Positions 17,601 to 25,321 of a stretch of 64,000 nucleotides of DNA are shown one piece after another. The stretch spans positions 1 through 64,000 of IMG/VR virus record IMGVR_UViG_3300012984_000012; one strand, written 5' to 3'. Every line of letters begins with the position of its first letter. The first letter of the stretch is position 1. The stretch comes from a virus. The position numbers and the translations under genes are program-made. The notes under the pieces were generated by a model, which had not been told where the DNA came from, searched no databases, and saw nothing but the letters and a program-made list of their open reading frames with translations.

Positions 17601-20600
17601 GGCGATGTACGTCTCGCCCGTTGTCAATCTTTGAAGAGATCCGCTGACAAACGGAGCGTTAACGACGCCTGTGAACGTGGTTCCCGAGACGGTCGCCACG
17701 ACGCTGTCATTGATGCTGATTGCGTTGTTCGTCTTCGTGAGCCCAGTGCCAGCAACAGTCGTGTCATTCGATGATGAAACAAAGATCTGACCGTTGGACT
17801 GAGAGGTGATCGACACGCCACCTACGCCAACAAGATAGCTCAATCCGGATATGGTCTGTTGAAGCGAACCAGTCAGACCCCCAGAGAGAACCAGCGGCCC
17901 CGTCATCGACGAACCAGATCTCATCACGACAACATTAGGATCGATCGAGACCTGGAAGCTAGAAACGATGACGCCGGTGCCGGCTGAAGGAGGCACAGGT
18001 GACGAACCAGAGATTTGAACCTGACCGTTCGAGCCCGTCGTTACGGTCACGCCACCTACGCCCGCGATGTACGTCTCCCCCGTCGACAAGCGTTGCAACG
18101 ATCCCGAGACGCCACCAAGCAACGTCAATGGTCCCGTCACAGACGAGCCTGAACGCATCACCACTACGTTGGGATCAACAGAAACCTGGAAACCCGAGAC
18201 AGTGATGCCTGAACCCGCAGTCGGTGGAACTGATGAACCTGAGATGACGATCTGCCCGTTCGATTGCGAGACGATAGAAACGTTGCCCGCACCCACCAGG
18301 TAAGAAAGTCCCGTGTCAGTTTGTTGGATCGATGCGCTCAGTCGCTGGAAGCTCGAACCAGATCGCATCGCAACCAAGTTAGGATCAACGCTGATCTGCT
18401 GTCCAGAAACGATGACGCCCGTTCCCGCAGTCACCCCTTGAGGGACTGAGCTGCTGATCAGGATCTGACCGTTAGACTGTGAGGTGATCGATATGCCACC
18501 AACACCAACGAGGTATGACGATCCATCAATCGTCTTCTGAAGCGAACCAGTCAACCCGCCGCTTAGGACGAGGGGCCCGCTCATCGAAGAGCCAGACCGA
18601 GCCACGATCAGATTAAAATCGGCACTGAACGTTTGGCCGCCCAGGTTGATGCCTTGCCCAGGCAAGTACGCCGTGGGAGCAGAGCTGCTGATCACCACCT
18701 GGCCGTTAGATTGGGTCGTGATCGACGTTCCACCGACGCCAGCAAACGCCGTTTCACCCGTCGCAAGACGTTGCAACGAACCAGACAGACCACCTGCTGC
18801 TGTCACGGGTCCTGTGAACCTAGAACCTGACAGGGTCGCTACGACGTTGTCGTTAATCGAGATCGTGAAAGTTGAATTCGGGCCACCGTCAGTCAGTATG
18901 ATGCCGCTCGAACCTGCCAACGAACGCTCGTTATTCAACGAACCAGTCAATGATACGACCAAGTAAGTCGCATCAGGATCTCCAGAGCCTCCTCCGCTGC
19001 CTCCTGCGCCGAGCGCGGTCAGCGTTAGTCCGGTCGGGTTGTTGACATCGTAAAAACGTAAGTGACTACCTGAACGCTCGATACGAGTCGCTGCATCAGT
19101 AAACTGCACGTTGTTCGAGGTGATGGTGACGCTACCAGAACCGACCTTGACAGAGCCGCTAAAAACAGCGTCTCCACCAAAGACGCTAACCTTTCTCGTC
19201 GTCCCACCGACGGTGCCCGAAACATAAAAGAACGTATCAGTTCCGATGGTGTCAACGTAATTGTTGTCAGACGAGATCGACACGCTTGAGGTCGTCTTTA
19301 GCTTGTTTCCACCATCGATCCAAACGCTTGACGCTCCACCCGTTGCGGTGCTTGCGATCACGACCTGTCCGTTCGATTGCGAGACGATCGTGACGTTTTG
19401 ACCAGCGACCAGGTACGAAAGTCCTGCAGCAGTCTTTTGCAACGAGCCTGACAGCTGCGTGAACGTTGAGCCTGAAAGCGTGGCAACGACAGCAGGATCG
19501 ATCGAGACGGTCGATCCTGCAACCAATATGCCAGAACCAGCAACGGGACTTGAACCTCCAGCTGAACCGCTGATCAAGATCTGACCGTTCGACATTGTCG
19601 TCAAGGTTATCGAACCCTGAGCAAGCAAGTAAGGAAGGCCAGGAGCGACCTGCTGCAGTGAACCAGACAGGCCTGCTGACGCCGAGACTGGACCTGTAAA
19701 CGTCGAACCTGACAGGGTCGCCACGACGTTGTTATTGACACTGAGACTGACCGTGTTACCAGCTCCGCCATCGACCAGCGAAAGACCCGTTCCTACGACC
19801 AATGACCTTTCGTTAGGCAAAGATCCAGTGTTTCCGATCGTGACGTACGAGGCAGAAACGTCTGCCGCGCTAGTGAACGACGAAGCGATCACCACCTGTC
19901 CGTTAGACTGAGACGTGACTGTCACGTTCTGTCCAGCGACCAGGTAAGATAGACCTGCGGAGGTTCGCTGTAGCGAACCAGAAAGTTGGACGAAGGTCGA
20001 ACCTGAGAGCGTCGCTACGATCGTTGGGTCGATCGAGACAGTTCGATCGTTGACGAGGACCCCTTGGCCCGCCACGGGAGGCAATGACGACCCGCTAACG
20101 ACAACCTGACCGTTTGATGACGTAGTCACCGATACGACACCGGCACCAGCGATGAACGTTTCGCCTGTAGCTAGGCGCTGAAGTGATCCCGAGAGTTTGA
20201 CAAACGTTGCGTTAGATAGCTGAGCTACGACCGATGGATCGATATTGATCGTTGAACCAGTTACGTTGATTCCCAAGCCCGCTACGGGTACCTGAGGCGC
20301 AGAGCTCGACACGAGAATCTGACCGTTGGACTGTGAGATTATCGTGGTTCCACCCACGCCGACGAGGTATGACAGGCCCCCGCTTGTCTTTTGCAGAGAA
20401 CCCGACAGGCCACCTTGGGTTATAACGGGACCAGAGAACGTCGATCCAGAAAGGGTAGCGACAACAGAGTCGTTGACAGAGACGACACCAAGGCCAGAAA
20501 CGTTGACACCGTTACCAGATTGAGGCGTGACACCAGCAGACGCAGAGACGATGACCTGACCAGTCGATGACGTCACAACAGTGACCGCACCAGCAGCGGC

Positions 20601-22373
20601 GAGATACGTTTGCCCGCTAGCAAGACGTTGCAACGAACCAGACAACTTCGTGAACGTTGCGTCTGACAGTTGGGCAACAACGCTCGGATCGATGTTAACG
20701 ATGTTGCCGCCCGTGATCAAGATGCCAGTGCCACCGACGGGTGGCGCTCCTCCACCTCCGCCGCCCGATCCAGAAATGATGATCTGTCCGTTCGATTGGG
20801 AGGTAATGAAAACGCTACCCACGCCCACCAGGTACGACACCCCTGGAGCGACTTGTTGGATCGAACCGGTCAGGCCAGCTTGTGCATTGACAGGACCTGA
20901 GAACGTTGAGCCTGATAGCGTCGCGACAACAGCATTGTCAATCGCTAACGTAGCACCTGTCTTGGTCAATCCCAAGCCCGCCGCCGTCGTGTCTCCAGAA
21001 CCAGAGATGAAGATCTGACCGTTAGACTGCGAGGTTACGCTCACGGCTCCCACGCCGACCAGGTAGCTCAATCCCGCTAGGGTTTTCTGCAATGAGCCAG
21101 TCAGGCCACCTGAGGCGACTAGCTGGCCTGTGAACGTTGAACCTGACAAGGTAGCGACAACGTTGTCATTGATAGAGACCTGTGAGCCCACGACAATGAT
21201 GCCCGTGCCTTGCGAGGGCGCTGCACCGCCACCACCCGTGGAACCTGAGATGATGACCTGACCGTTAGACTGGGTCGTGATGGTGATCCCACCCTGTGAG
21301 AGAAGGTAAGGCAATCCAGCGCTGGTTCGCTGCAGCGAACCAGACAGTCCACTCCCGGCGACGACCGGCCCCGTGAAGGTAGATCCAGACAGCGTCGCAA
21401 CCAGGTTGTCGTTAATTGAGACTTGCGAGCCAGAGACGACGATTCCCACTCCAGCTGTTACTTGCGACTGTGACGTTGACGATCCGCTGATCAGGATCTG
21501 GCCGTTGGACTGGGAGACGATAGAGATACCGCCCACTCCGACCAGGTACGACAGGCCTGAAGTCGTCTTTTGCAGAGAACCTGACAGTCCTCCGGAGGCA
21601 ATGATTGCACCCGTAAAAGTCGAGCCCGAGATCGTGGCTACGACGCTGTCATTGACAGAGAGCGTCAACGTACCGTTCGGTCCGGTGTCAACCGCGCGGA
21701 GGCCCGAGGCTCCCGAGACATTGAGCACTCGCTCGCCTGACAGCGAGGCCGTGGTTGACAAAACCAGGTACGAAGGGGCGGGATCGCCTCCCGAAACGTT
21801 GGTCGTCGTTCCAGCGCTAGACCCACTGATGATCACTTGACCGTTGGACATGGTGGTGATGGTGATCGAGCCTTGCGCTAGCAAGTAAGGCACGCCTGCA
21901 GAAACCTGTTGCAGCGAGCCAGACAGCTGGGCAAAGGTCGAGCCGGACAAGGTAGCGACGATGGCGTTGTCGAGCGCTAGGGCAAACGTTGCCCCAGGGC
22001 CATTGTCGATGGTTCTCAAGCCCGCAGAGCCCGAGATCGAAAACACTCGTTCGTTAGCAAGCGACGACGTTGCCGACAGGACAAGATACGTCGCAGCAAA
22101 GTCGCCACCACCGACGATCGACCCAGAGAACGTGGACGTTGGGTTTACTTGGACCCACGTCACGGGCGAGATGCTCTTCAAAAACCACACAGAGTCATCA
22201 TCGGTCTGCAACGCAAACCGATTCAGGTCATCGCTCGTCAGCTCAGCAGACGTGGTTGGCTTTCCCTCAGAGGGAGTGAAGCTCAACCGATCAGGTTCAG
22301 AAGGAAACTTCCACGCGAAAGGCGCATGGATGCCATCGTTAGGAAACTGTTTCCTGTGTAGTTGGTCGCTCAT
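14676..22373 (-). CDS. Giant repetitive tail fibre/spike protein with beta-helix segment
   Basis: 2565 residues, the largest protein here. Residues 1-80 (MSDQLHRKQFPNDGIHAPFA and following) are a unique head likely to anchor it to the tail. From about residue 85 to 1620 come some 17 repeats built on the pattern VVATLSGSTF...SGSLQ(R/K/Q)...GLSYLVGVGG...SQSNGQ(I/V)(I/V)ISGS. Residues about 1625-2020 form a different domain starting VDIVSGSDLNNGTSPSTP, the classic entry of a right-handed pectate-lyase-like beta-helix used in tailspikes. Four more repeats follow. The last 110 residues (HLAENGPYELIGSG to TRTVI) are a unique beta-rich tip. It is probably the long receptor-binding fibre. Catalysis by the helix domain is unproven. 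Confidence 0.85.
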   Translation of the reverse strand: MSDQLHRKQFPNDGIHAPFAWKFPSEPDRLSFTPSEGKPTTSAELTSDDLNRFALQTDDDSVWFLKSISPVTWVQVNPTSTFSGSIVGGGDFAATYLVLSATSSLANERVFSISGSAGLRTIDNGPGATFALALDNAIVATLSGSTFAQLSGSLQQVSAGVPYLLAQGSITITTMSNGQVIISGSSAGTTTNVSGGDPAPSYLVLSTTASLSGERVLNVSGASGLRAVDTGPNGTLTLSVNDSVVATISGSTFTGAIIASGGLSGSLQKTTSGLSYLVGVGGISIVSQSNGQILISGSSTSQSQVTAGVGIVVSGSQVSINDNLVATLSGSTFTGPVVAGSGLSGSLQRTSAGLPYLLSQGGITITTQSNGQVIISGSTGGGGAAPSQGTGIIVVGSQVSINDNVVATLSGSTFTGQLVASGGLTGSLQKTLAGLSYLVGVGAVSVTSQSNGQIFISGSGDTTAAGLGLTKTGATLAIDNAVVATLSGSTFSGPVNAQAGLTGSIQQVAPGVSYLVGVGSVFITSQSNGQIIISGSGGGGGGAPPVGGTGILITGGNIVNIDPSVVAQLSDATFTKLSGSLQRLASGQTYLAAAGAVTVVTSSTGQVIVSASAGVTPQSGNGVNVSGLGVVSVNDSVVATLSGSTFSGPVITQGGLSGSLQKTSGGLSYLVGVGGTTIISQSNGQILVSSSAPQVPVAGLGINVTGSTINIDPSVVAQLSNATFVKLSGSLQRLATGETFIAGAGVVSVTTSSNGQVVVSGSSLPPVAGQGVLVNDRTVSIDPTIVATLSGSTFVQLSGSLQRTSAGLSYLVAGQNVTVTSQSNGQVVIASSFTSAADVSASYVTIGNTGSLPNERSLVVGTGLSLVDGGAGNTVSLSVNNNVVATLSGSTFTGPVSASAGLSGSLQQVAPGLPYLLAQGSITLTTMSNGQILISGSAGGSSPVAGSGILVAGSTVSIDPAVVATLSGSTFTQLSGSLQKTAAGLSYLVAGQNVTIVSQSNGQVVIASTATGGASSVWIDGGNKLKTTSSVSISSDNNYVDTIGTDTFFYVSGTVGGTTRKVSVFGGDAVFSGSVKVGSGSVTITSNNVQFTDAATRIERSGSHLRFYDVNNPTGLTLTALGAGGSGGGSGDPDATYLVVSLTGSLNNERSLAGSSGIILTDGGPNSTFTISINDNVVATLSGSRFTGPVTAAGGLSGSLQRLATGETAFAGVGGTSITTQSNGQVVISSSAPTAYLPGQGINLGGQTFSADFNLIVARSGSSMSGPLVLSGGLTGSLQKTIDGSSYLVGVGGISITSQSNGQILISSSVPQGVTAGTGVIVSGQQISVDPNLVAMRSGSSFQRLSASIQQTDTGLSYLVGAGNVSIVSQSNGQIVISGSSVPPTAGSGITVSGFQVSVDPNVVVMRSGSSVTGPLTLLGGVSGSLQRLSTGETYIAGVGGVTVTTGSNGQVQISGSSPVPPSAGTGVIVSSFQVSIDPNVVVMRSGSSMTGPLVLSGGLTGSLQQTISGLSYLVGVGGVSITSQSNGQIFVSSSNDTTVAGTGLTKTNNAISINDSVVATVSGTTFTGVVNAPFVSGSLQRLTTGETYIAGFGTTSVVTGSNGQVQISSYGIQAGPSGSVNPAHLVDRWYVDIVSGSDLNNGTSPSTPLRTAERLSQILCPEGTLYFPRQTTVLYFAPGTYDTLSLNATFQPPNTLTILGTVSSSNPMTLSEVTASNSSTPTRGMIASTTSSFVASRRIRVISGAASGSVTYSTGLGADSQHTWVKPFYRESDASLTFPSIGDQVVVEQTLTKISKIGVNSNLVGLGPSAIGLASFVVKDVSTNDHTGGSVLPQGLGITFSQCELTGTSSTSLSAITFNNCRTIAGTGSKTLIGQFFLFNGCSFQAGLSFTGNSVARFGPACAIDAAFISMNHPSITTQTGQASVKLLNDFEMCNGSGQTGFYVGHGCQLVANAKVWGSGSSNTFATGINFTGGGNAVVAAAANLTFPVTTPVVAAGQNVTGSFSSIIPFRFPLANCGIALTSDPTAKRYINASDITNDSATVSGSTVSNALDNLKAALSDVSASYVTIGNTGSLPNERSLSVGSGLTLTDGGAGSTVTIGVNNSIVATLSGSTFAQLSGSLQQIAPGLPYLLSQGSITITTQSNGQVIISGSGGSGGSNPVAGAGILVAGSTISIDPAVVATLSGSTFVQLSGSLQRTTTGLSYLVAGQNVTIASQSNGQVVIASSFTSAADVSASYVTIGNTGSLPNERSLAVSADLSLADGGSGASVTIGLSPINSFKLTQVPDVSASYITIGNTGSLPNERSLAVSAGLTLTDGGAGGTVSLGINDNVLATLTGSTFSGPVIAGGGLSGSLQRTSAGLPYLLSQGGITLITQSNGQIIISGASGGSGGSNPVAGTGIVVAGSTISIDQSVVATLSGSTFTQLSGSLQRTSAGLSYLVGAGALTVTSQSNGQVILSSSLFDANSHASLRQLIHLAENGPYELIGSGSTLDIGPQPFPTASIWRTAGGSKIVEKLWTRNPNKTPATITWKVYAPDGSTVLSQAQDTITYQGVFEISRTRTVI
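14990..16200 (-). repeat. C-terminal block of fibre coding repeats (about 4 units)
   Basis: Four degenerate units of roughly 60-110 codons encode the SGSLQ...SQSNGQ module, separated from the main block by the beta-helix coding region. Related units such as GLSYLVAGQN and GLPYLLSQG occur in both blocks, suggesting duplication and exchange between them. Confidence 0.75.
17530..22130 (-). repeat. Main block of fibre coding repeats (about 17 units)
   Basis: Tandem degenerate units encode the GSLQ/SNGQ module. At least three flavours alternate: GLSYLVGVGG, GETYIAGVGG and GLPYLLAQGS. They are conserved enough at DNA level to permit recombination, and a likely source of assembly collapse in short-read data. 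Confidence 0.8.
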
Positions 22374-22381
22374 CTCAAGCT

Positions 22382-22389
22382 TAAATAGG
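22382..22389 (-). promoter_or_regulatory. Variant late promoter octamer CCTATTTA
   Basis: CCTATTTA on the minus strand, 8 nt before the fibre ATG, inside GTTGCCTATTTA. The same 12-mer occurs at the 33303 site, supporting a real variant class. Confidence 0.45.
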
Positions 22390-22440
22390 CAACACAGATG
22401 ATTGCCACTTAAGCACGATTGAGAATCGACTTTTACACGC

Positions 22441-22647
22441 TTACCTGGTCATGATTGCTACTATCGCCCTACGCAACTCACCAAGCGTGGTCCTGATCGT
22501 CTTGGTGGGTTCGCTGTCGGTGAGCAGGTCCTCGTCGTCCGGTTCGTCTGACGAGTTCATGAACTTACGCGATGAAGGCGGGCGATATCCGAAGACAGCG
22601 TCCTCAGTAGCCATCACCTTCGGCTCTTGGATTTTTCTTGAAGTCAC
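22441..22647 (-). CDS. Small hypothetical protein
   Basis: 68 residues if started at GTG 22647, which has GAAGG seven bases upstream. An in-frame GTG at 22665 and ATG at 22614 have poorer spacing. The centre is acidic (SSDEPDDEDLLTDSEP) and the C-terminus is TTLGELRRAIVAIMTR, reminiscent of the L-R-x-I motif found elsewhere in the window but at the other end of the protein. The function is unknown. It lies just upstream of the giant fibre gene. Confidence 0.5.
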   Translation of the reverse strand: MTSRKIQEPKVMATEDAVFGYRPPSSRKFMNSSDEPDDEDLLTDSEPTKTIRTTLGELRRAIVAIMTR

Positions 22648-22689
22648 GTGTGGGCCTTCAGCCACCCTTGGTGGGTTGGCTCAAGGTAA

Positions 22690-23001
22690 CTATGTACGCA
22701 AAGCCCTCACAGCCAAATCAAGTTCTTCTTGGGCCACCGCCAACGCCATGTACGCTTTGATGACACGCTGCAGCGGCGCTGGCAGGCTGTCGAACCCCAC
22801 GTAACGTTCGTCGTTGGGAGGGTTATTAACACGATCGACGATCTCAGAAATCACTGCTTTTGAAGCGAGGATGTCTTTCTTGATCTGATCAAAGTCACGT
22901 AAGGCAGCGTGTCGACCCACGTCAGCTGCTGCAGGTGGACCGAACTGTTCGTTTTTGATCGCGTTCTCAACAAGCGAGCATGCGTCACTGTCATCAATCA
23001 T
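22690..23001 (-). CDS. Small hypothetical helical protein
   Basis: 103 residues with a good AGAGGAAG ribosome-binding site. It overlaps the end of the SGNH hydrolase gene by 8 nt. The protein is predicted mostly helical (ILASKAVISEIVDRVNN; VIKAYMALAVAQEELDLAVR), with no cysteine pair or membrane segment. No family is recognised. Its placement between the hydrolase and the fibre suggests a structural or chaperone role, which is inference. Confidence 0.6.
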   Translation of the reverse strand: MIDDSDACSLVENAIKNEQFGPPAAADVGRHAALRDFDQIKKDILASKAVISEIVDRVNNPPNDERYVGFDSLPAPLQRVIKAYMALAVAQEELDLAVRALRT

Positions 23002-23671
23002 CTTGTGTTTCTTCCTCTTCGTATTTCAACGGGATCGTAGGCCACACCTTCTGCAACCACAAGAGCGCCGCCTCAGCATTGGGATGAACGCCGTCGTAGA
23101 GCGGGATGTTAGCTGCCTCTGTGTCAAAGTAATCGCAAGTCGGAGAGACTGCGGCGCGGATCAACCCGTTGATCTCCCAAGACTTTCCATGGACTGCGGT
23201 GTTGCCGACCCAAACACACTGAAACCCTCGATCTTTGATGATGTTTAAGACCGGATCGACGGCCGGCACTTTCTCTTGCCAGTAGTGATTGGTTCCCAAA
23301 AAAATCAGAACGACGTCTGGTTTCGGGTGTCGCGACAGCGCTGCGCGAAAGTTTCCTCCCACGCCCCAGTACTGCACGACAGTGCCACCCTTGCAATCGA
23401 CATCGACGGCATCAGTTGGTAGCTTAGCAAGCTTGACCACGGGTGCAACTGCACAAGCCTCTGAGTCACCAATGATCAGAATCCGACGTTTGGCGATCTT
23501 TCGCGGCGGGAGAGCGGGTTCGAGTTCCTTCGTCTCTTCGACGAAAGGCACGTTTGTTCCTATTGCGACAGGAGGTGAGGGTTGAGCCAACGGCATGGGT
23601 GCCAACAAGACGGGTGTCGCTCGACTGACGCATGACAACGTCAGGAACGCTGCGAGGTAATGTGATTTCAT
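22994..23671 (-). CDS. SGNH/GDSL-family hydrolase with N-terminal signal-like segment
   Basis: 225 residues. SGNH hydrolases are esterases or deacetylases with Ser, Gly, Asn and Asp-His blocks. Here block I is IIGDSEAC (Ser70), the glycine block is probably GVGGN (about 103-107), block III is LGTNHYW (Asn128), and block V is YDGVHPN (Asp193, His196). Residues 1-20 (MKSHYLAAFLTLSCVSRATP) look like a signal peptide, followed by a Pro-rich linker to about residue 58. That would send the enzyme across the inner membrane. The gene overlaps the upstream methyltransferase by ATGA. A role in modifying host envelope polysaccharide is plausible but unproven. Confidence 0.8.
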   Translation of the reverse strand: MKSHYLAAFLTLSCVSRATPVLLAPMPLAQPSPPVAIGTNVPFVEETKELEPALPPRKIAKRRILIIGDSEACAVAPVVKLAKLPTDAVDVDCKGGTVVQYWGVGGNFRAALSRHPKPDVVLIFLGTNHYWQEKVPAVDPVLNIIKDRGFQCVWVGNTAVHGKSWEINGLIRAAVSPTCDYFDTEAANIPLYDGVHPNAEAALLWLQKVWPTIPLKYEEEETQDD

Positions 23672-24279
23672 GGGCTCTCCGACGGGCGCTTGATGAGGAC
23701 GACAGGTTCACCAGGAACGGGCTTGAATGTCGTCCAGTCCGGGTGGGCTGCAAGCCACTCGTCGACAGCAGGTTTCACGCCATGTTTTTCAGTGTCGATC
23801 TTTCGTGTCGCGACAGAGACCTCTTCGTAACCCGGGCGCTCGGAATACCACAGGTCCCTGTCTGACCACCTACCATCGTAATCATCGACAACGATGATGC
23901 TGTGATCGTAGATCATTCGCTCGAGCAGCTTCAGCTCCTCTGAGACAGTATGATAGTTGTGATCGCCATCGAGCAAGATGACGTCAAACTTCATGCCTTG
24001 GTCTACCATCTTCGGTAGGACGGTCAGGCTGTTGTCAGCGACCAGGTACGCTGACTGCTTTGGTTGCAGGTCAAGGTTCGCTAGCGTTAATGTGACAGCA
24101 TCCTGGACGAGGATGTCAATGCCACACGCGAGAAACTCTTGCCTGGTCCTAGCCAGGAAGGCTACTAACGAGATGAACGACACGCCCCTGTCAACACCTA
24201 CCTCCATTATCGAGGGTGGGTGTTTCAATTGGTGCAGGAACTGTTTACACAACGGAAGGTACCCGTGATACGCCATCAC
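23668..24279 (-). CDS. Class I SAM-dependent methyltransferase
   Basis: 203 residues. The Rossmann-type motif I is IMEVGVDRGVSF (about residues 24-35). An acidic strand-2 position follows (GIDI), then VILLDGDHNYHTVSEEL (about 100-116), the signature of the Methyltransf_24 type, and IIVVDDYDGRW. A proline-rich tail GEPVVLIKRP closes it. This subgroup often modifies sugars or small molecules, but the substrate here is unknown. The ATG lies directly beside a hairpin and lacks a clear ribosome-binding site. It is coupled to the SGNH hydrolase, so the two may act on one surface polymer. Confidence 0.75.
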   Translation of the reverse strand: MMAYHGYLPLCKQFLHQLKHPPSIMEVGVDRGVSFISLVAFLARTRQEFLACGIDILVQDAVTLTLANLDLQPKQSAYLVADNSLTVLPKMVDQGMKFDVILLDGDHNYHTVSEELKLLERMIYDHSIIVVDDYDGRWSDRDLWYSERPGYEEVSVATRKIDTEKHGVKPAVDEWLAAHPDWTTFKPVPGEPVVLIKRPSESP

Positions 24280-24294
24280 GGTTATCGTATAACC
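24280..24294 (-). other. 6-bp hairpin abutting the methyltransferase start
   Basis: GGTTAT and ATAACC pair around a 3-base loop and end one base from ATG 24279, occupying the place where a ribosome-binding site would be. It may limit initiation or act as a weak terminator for the gene at 24313-24537. Confidence 0.35.
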
Positions 24295-24312
24295 ACAACG
24301 TCAACAGTTCAA

Positions 24313-24537
24313 CTATCGACCAGCAAGCAATACTTGGACAGCAGTCCTGACGCGTTCTTGGAGCTCAGTCGGCAGCACAGACAGCAACACGTAGGTCTCG
24401 ATCTTGGTGATCCCCTGTTGGGTGCCGCCCTCCGTCATCATAGCATTGGGCGTGACGCCCACGCGTAAGGCAACGGGAGCAGGACCAACTTTCGAGTTGA
24501 TCATGGGCTGGTACAGGTCGACTTTTTGGGCGCCCAT
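24313..24537 (-). CDS. Small hypothetical protein
   Basis: 74 residues from ATG 24537, with AAAGG upstream at good spacing, starting two bases after the previous stop. The first 45 residues (MGAQKVDLYQPMINSKVGPA, then RVGVTPNAMMTEGGTQQG) read as an extended or beta region. The last 30 form a helix (LPTELQERVRTAVQVLLAG). No family is recognised. It belongs to the run of small genes downstream of the tmRNA. Confidence 0.6.
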   Translation of the reverse strand: MGAQKVDLYQPMINSKVGPAPVALRVGVTPNAMMTEGGTQQGITKIETYVLLSVLPTELQERVRTAVQVLLAGR

Positions 24538-24539
24538 GA

Positions 24540-24719
24540 TCAACCTTTCAGGATGCGAGTTCCCTCGTTGAGGGCGTTGTTGGCCTGGGTCAGGCGGGCG
24601 CGAAGCTGCTTGAGCTCGTCTCGCATCGCCTTGGTGTCGTGACCTGACTCAGCCGCGGCGCGGATGGCGTCTTCTTGTTGGGTGATCTGTTCTAGAATTA
24701 GTTCCGTTGATGCTGACAT
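24540..24719 (-). CDS. Short coiled-coil hypothetical protein
   Basis: 59 residues, MSASTELILEQITQQEDAIR to NEGTRILKG, ending in TGA at 24540. Heptad-like leucine, isoleucine and alanine spacing across almost the whole length predicts a helical coiled coil or hairpin. The next gene starts 2 bases on. Upstream sequence contains TATAAT about 10 bases before the start, which could be a sigma-70-like -10 element but has no clear -35 partner. Function unknown. Confidence 0.6.
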   Translation of the reverse strand: MSASTELILEQITQQEDAIRAAAESGHDTKAMRDELKQLRARLTQANNALNEGTRILKG

Positions 24720-24732
24720 GAACGTAATTATA

Positions 24733-25029
24733 CTACGGCATCATGACAACAGCTACGGTATCTTTTAGACCGTGAGCTTGGGTAATCAAGCGGTTGTATT
24801 CATAGCTGCCAGGATCGCAGAAGCAACCTAGGTACACGAGTTCACGAACGTACTTGTCAACCACGTCGCAATCAGGTCTCATGCGAGCGATGAGCTGATT
24901 CGAGATGACAAGCACCGTCATGTCGTCATCATCGCCGAAGCAGACGACGCTGCCCGGGCTGATCTGATCGACTGGGTGCAATGGCATGTTTGCCCCGTTC
25001 GTTTTCAACAGGGAACCCACGATGGCCAT
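24733..25029 (-). CDS. Hypothetical protein
   Basis: 98 residues with a GGTAGGATGAG leader. It starts one base after the preceding stop, so the two are probably cotranslated. It has a strand-rich N-terminal half with an acidic run (VVCFGDDDDMTVLVISNQLI) and a cysteine pair (LGCFCDPGSYEYN). No known family is recognised. Confidence 0.6.
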   Translation of the reverse strand: MAIVGSLLKTNGANMPLHPVDQISPGSVVCFGDDDDMTVLVISNQLIARMRPDCDVVDKYVRELVYLGCFCDPGSYEYNRLITQAHGLKDTVAVVMMP

Positions 25030-25030
25030 C

Positions 25031-25318
25031 TCATCCTACCCAAACCTTGCGAACAAGACCCTCGATCACCTCGACGTTAAGCCTAGCGTCATCCCTTTCC
25101 TTCGCAGGAGGTGACAGCTGCCCGTCGTACTTGTGAATCCTGAGCTTGAGGCTCGCGTTCTTAGCCTTCATGTAGGCCATCGCAAGCATCATTCCAAACA
25201 TCGTGCTAGCTAGCTTGTGTGCGAGGCTAGCAGGCTCGCTCTTCTTGCCGTAATAGGAACGGCGATTCGTCTGTTTCACGTAACTCAACTTTGTTGGCAG
25301 CACGTGATTGCGCTGCAT
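25031..25318 (-). CDS. Hypothetical protein immediately downstream of tmRNA
   Basis: Up to 95 residues from ATG 25318, which lies only 3 bases beyond the mature tmRNA 3' end. The frame stays open further back, but that part is the tmRNA itself and cannot be coding. A GTG within the VKQTNRRSYYG stretch is an alternative start. The protein has a possible hydrophobic helix (TMFGMMLAMAYM) and a basic, charged C-terminal half ending IEGLVRKVWVG. Function unknown. If transcribed with the tmRNA, RNase processing at the tmRNA 3' end would free this message. Confidence 0.45.
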   Translation of the reverse strand: MQRNHVLPTKLSYVKQTNRRSYYGKKSEPASLAHKLASTMFGMMLAMAYMKAKNASLKLRIHKYDGQLSPPAKERDDARLNVEVIEGLVRKVWVG

Positions 25319-25321
25319 GCG

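Noticed and set aside
20581-21018. Plus-strand open frames through the fibre gene
   Set aside because: They mirror the repetitive minus-strand codons (Pro/Thr-rich antisense of the repeats) and have no independent support.
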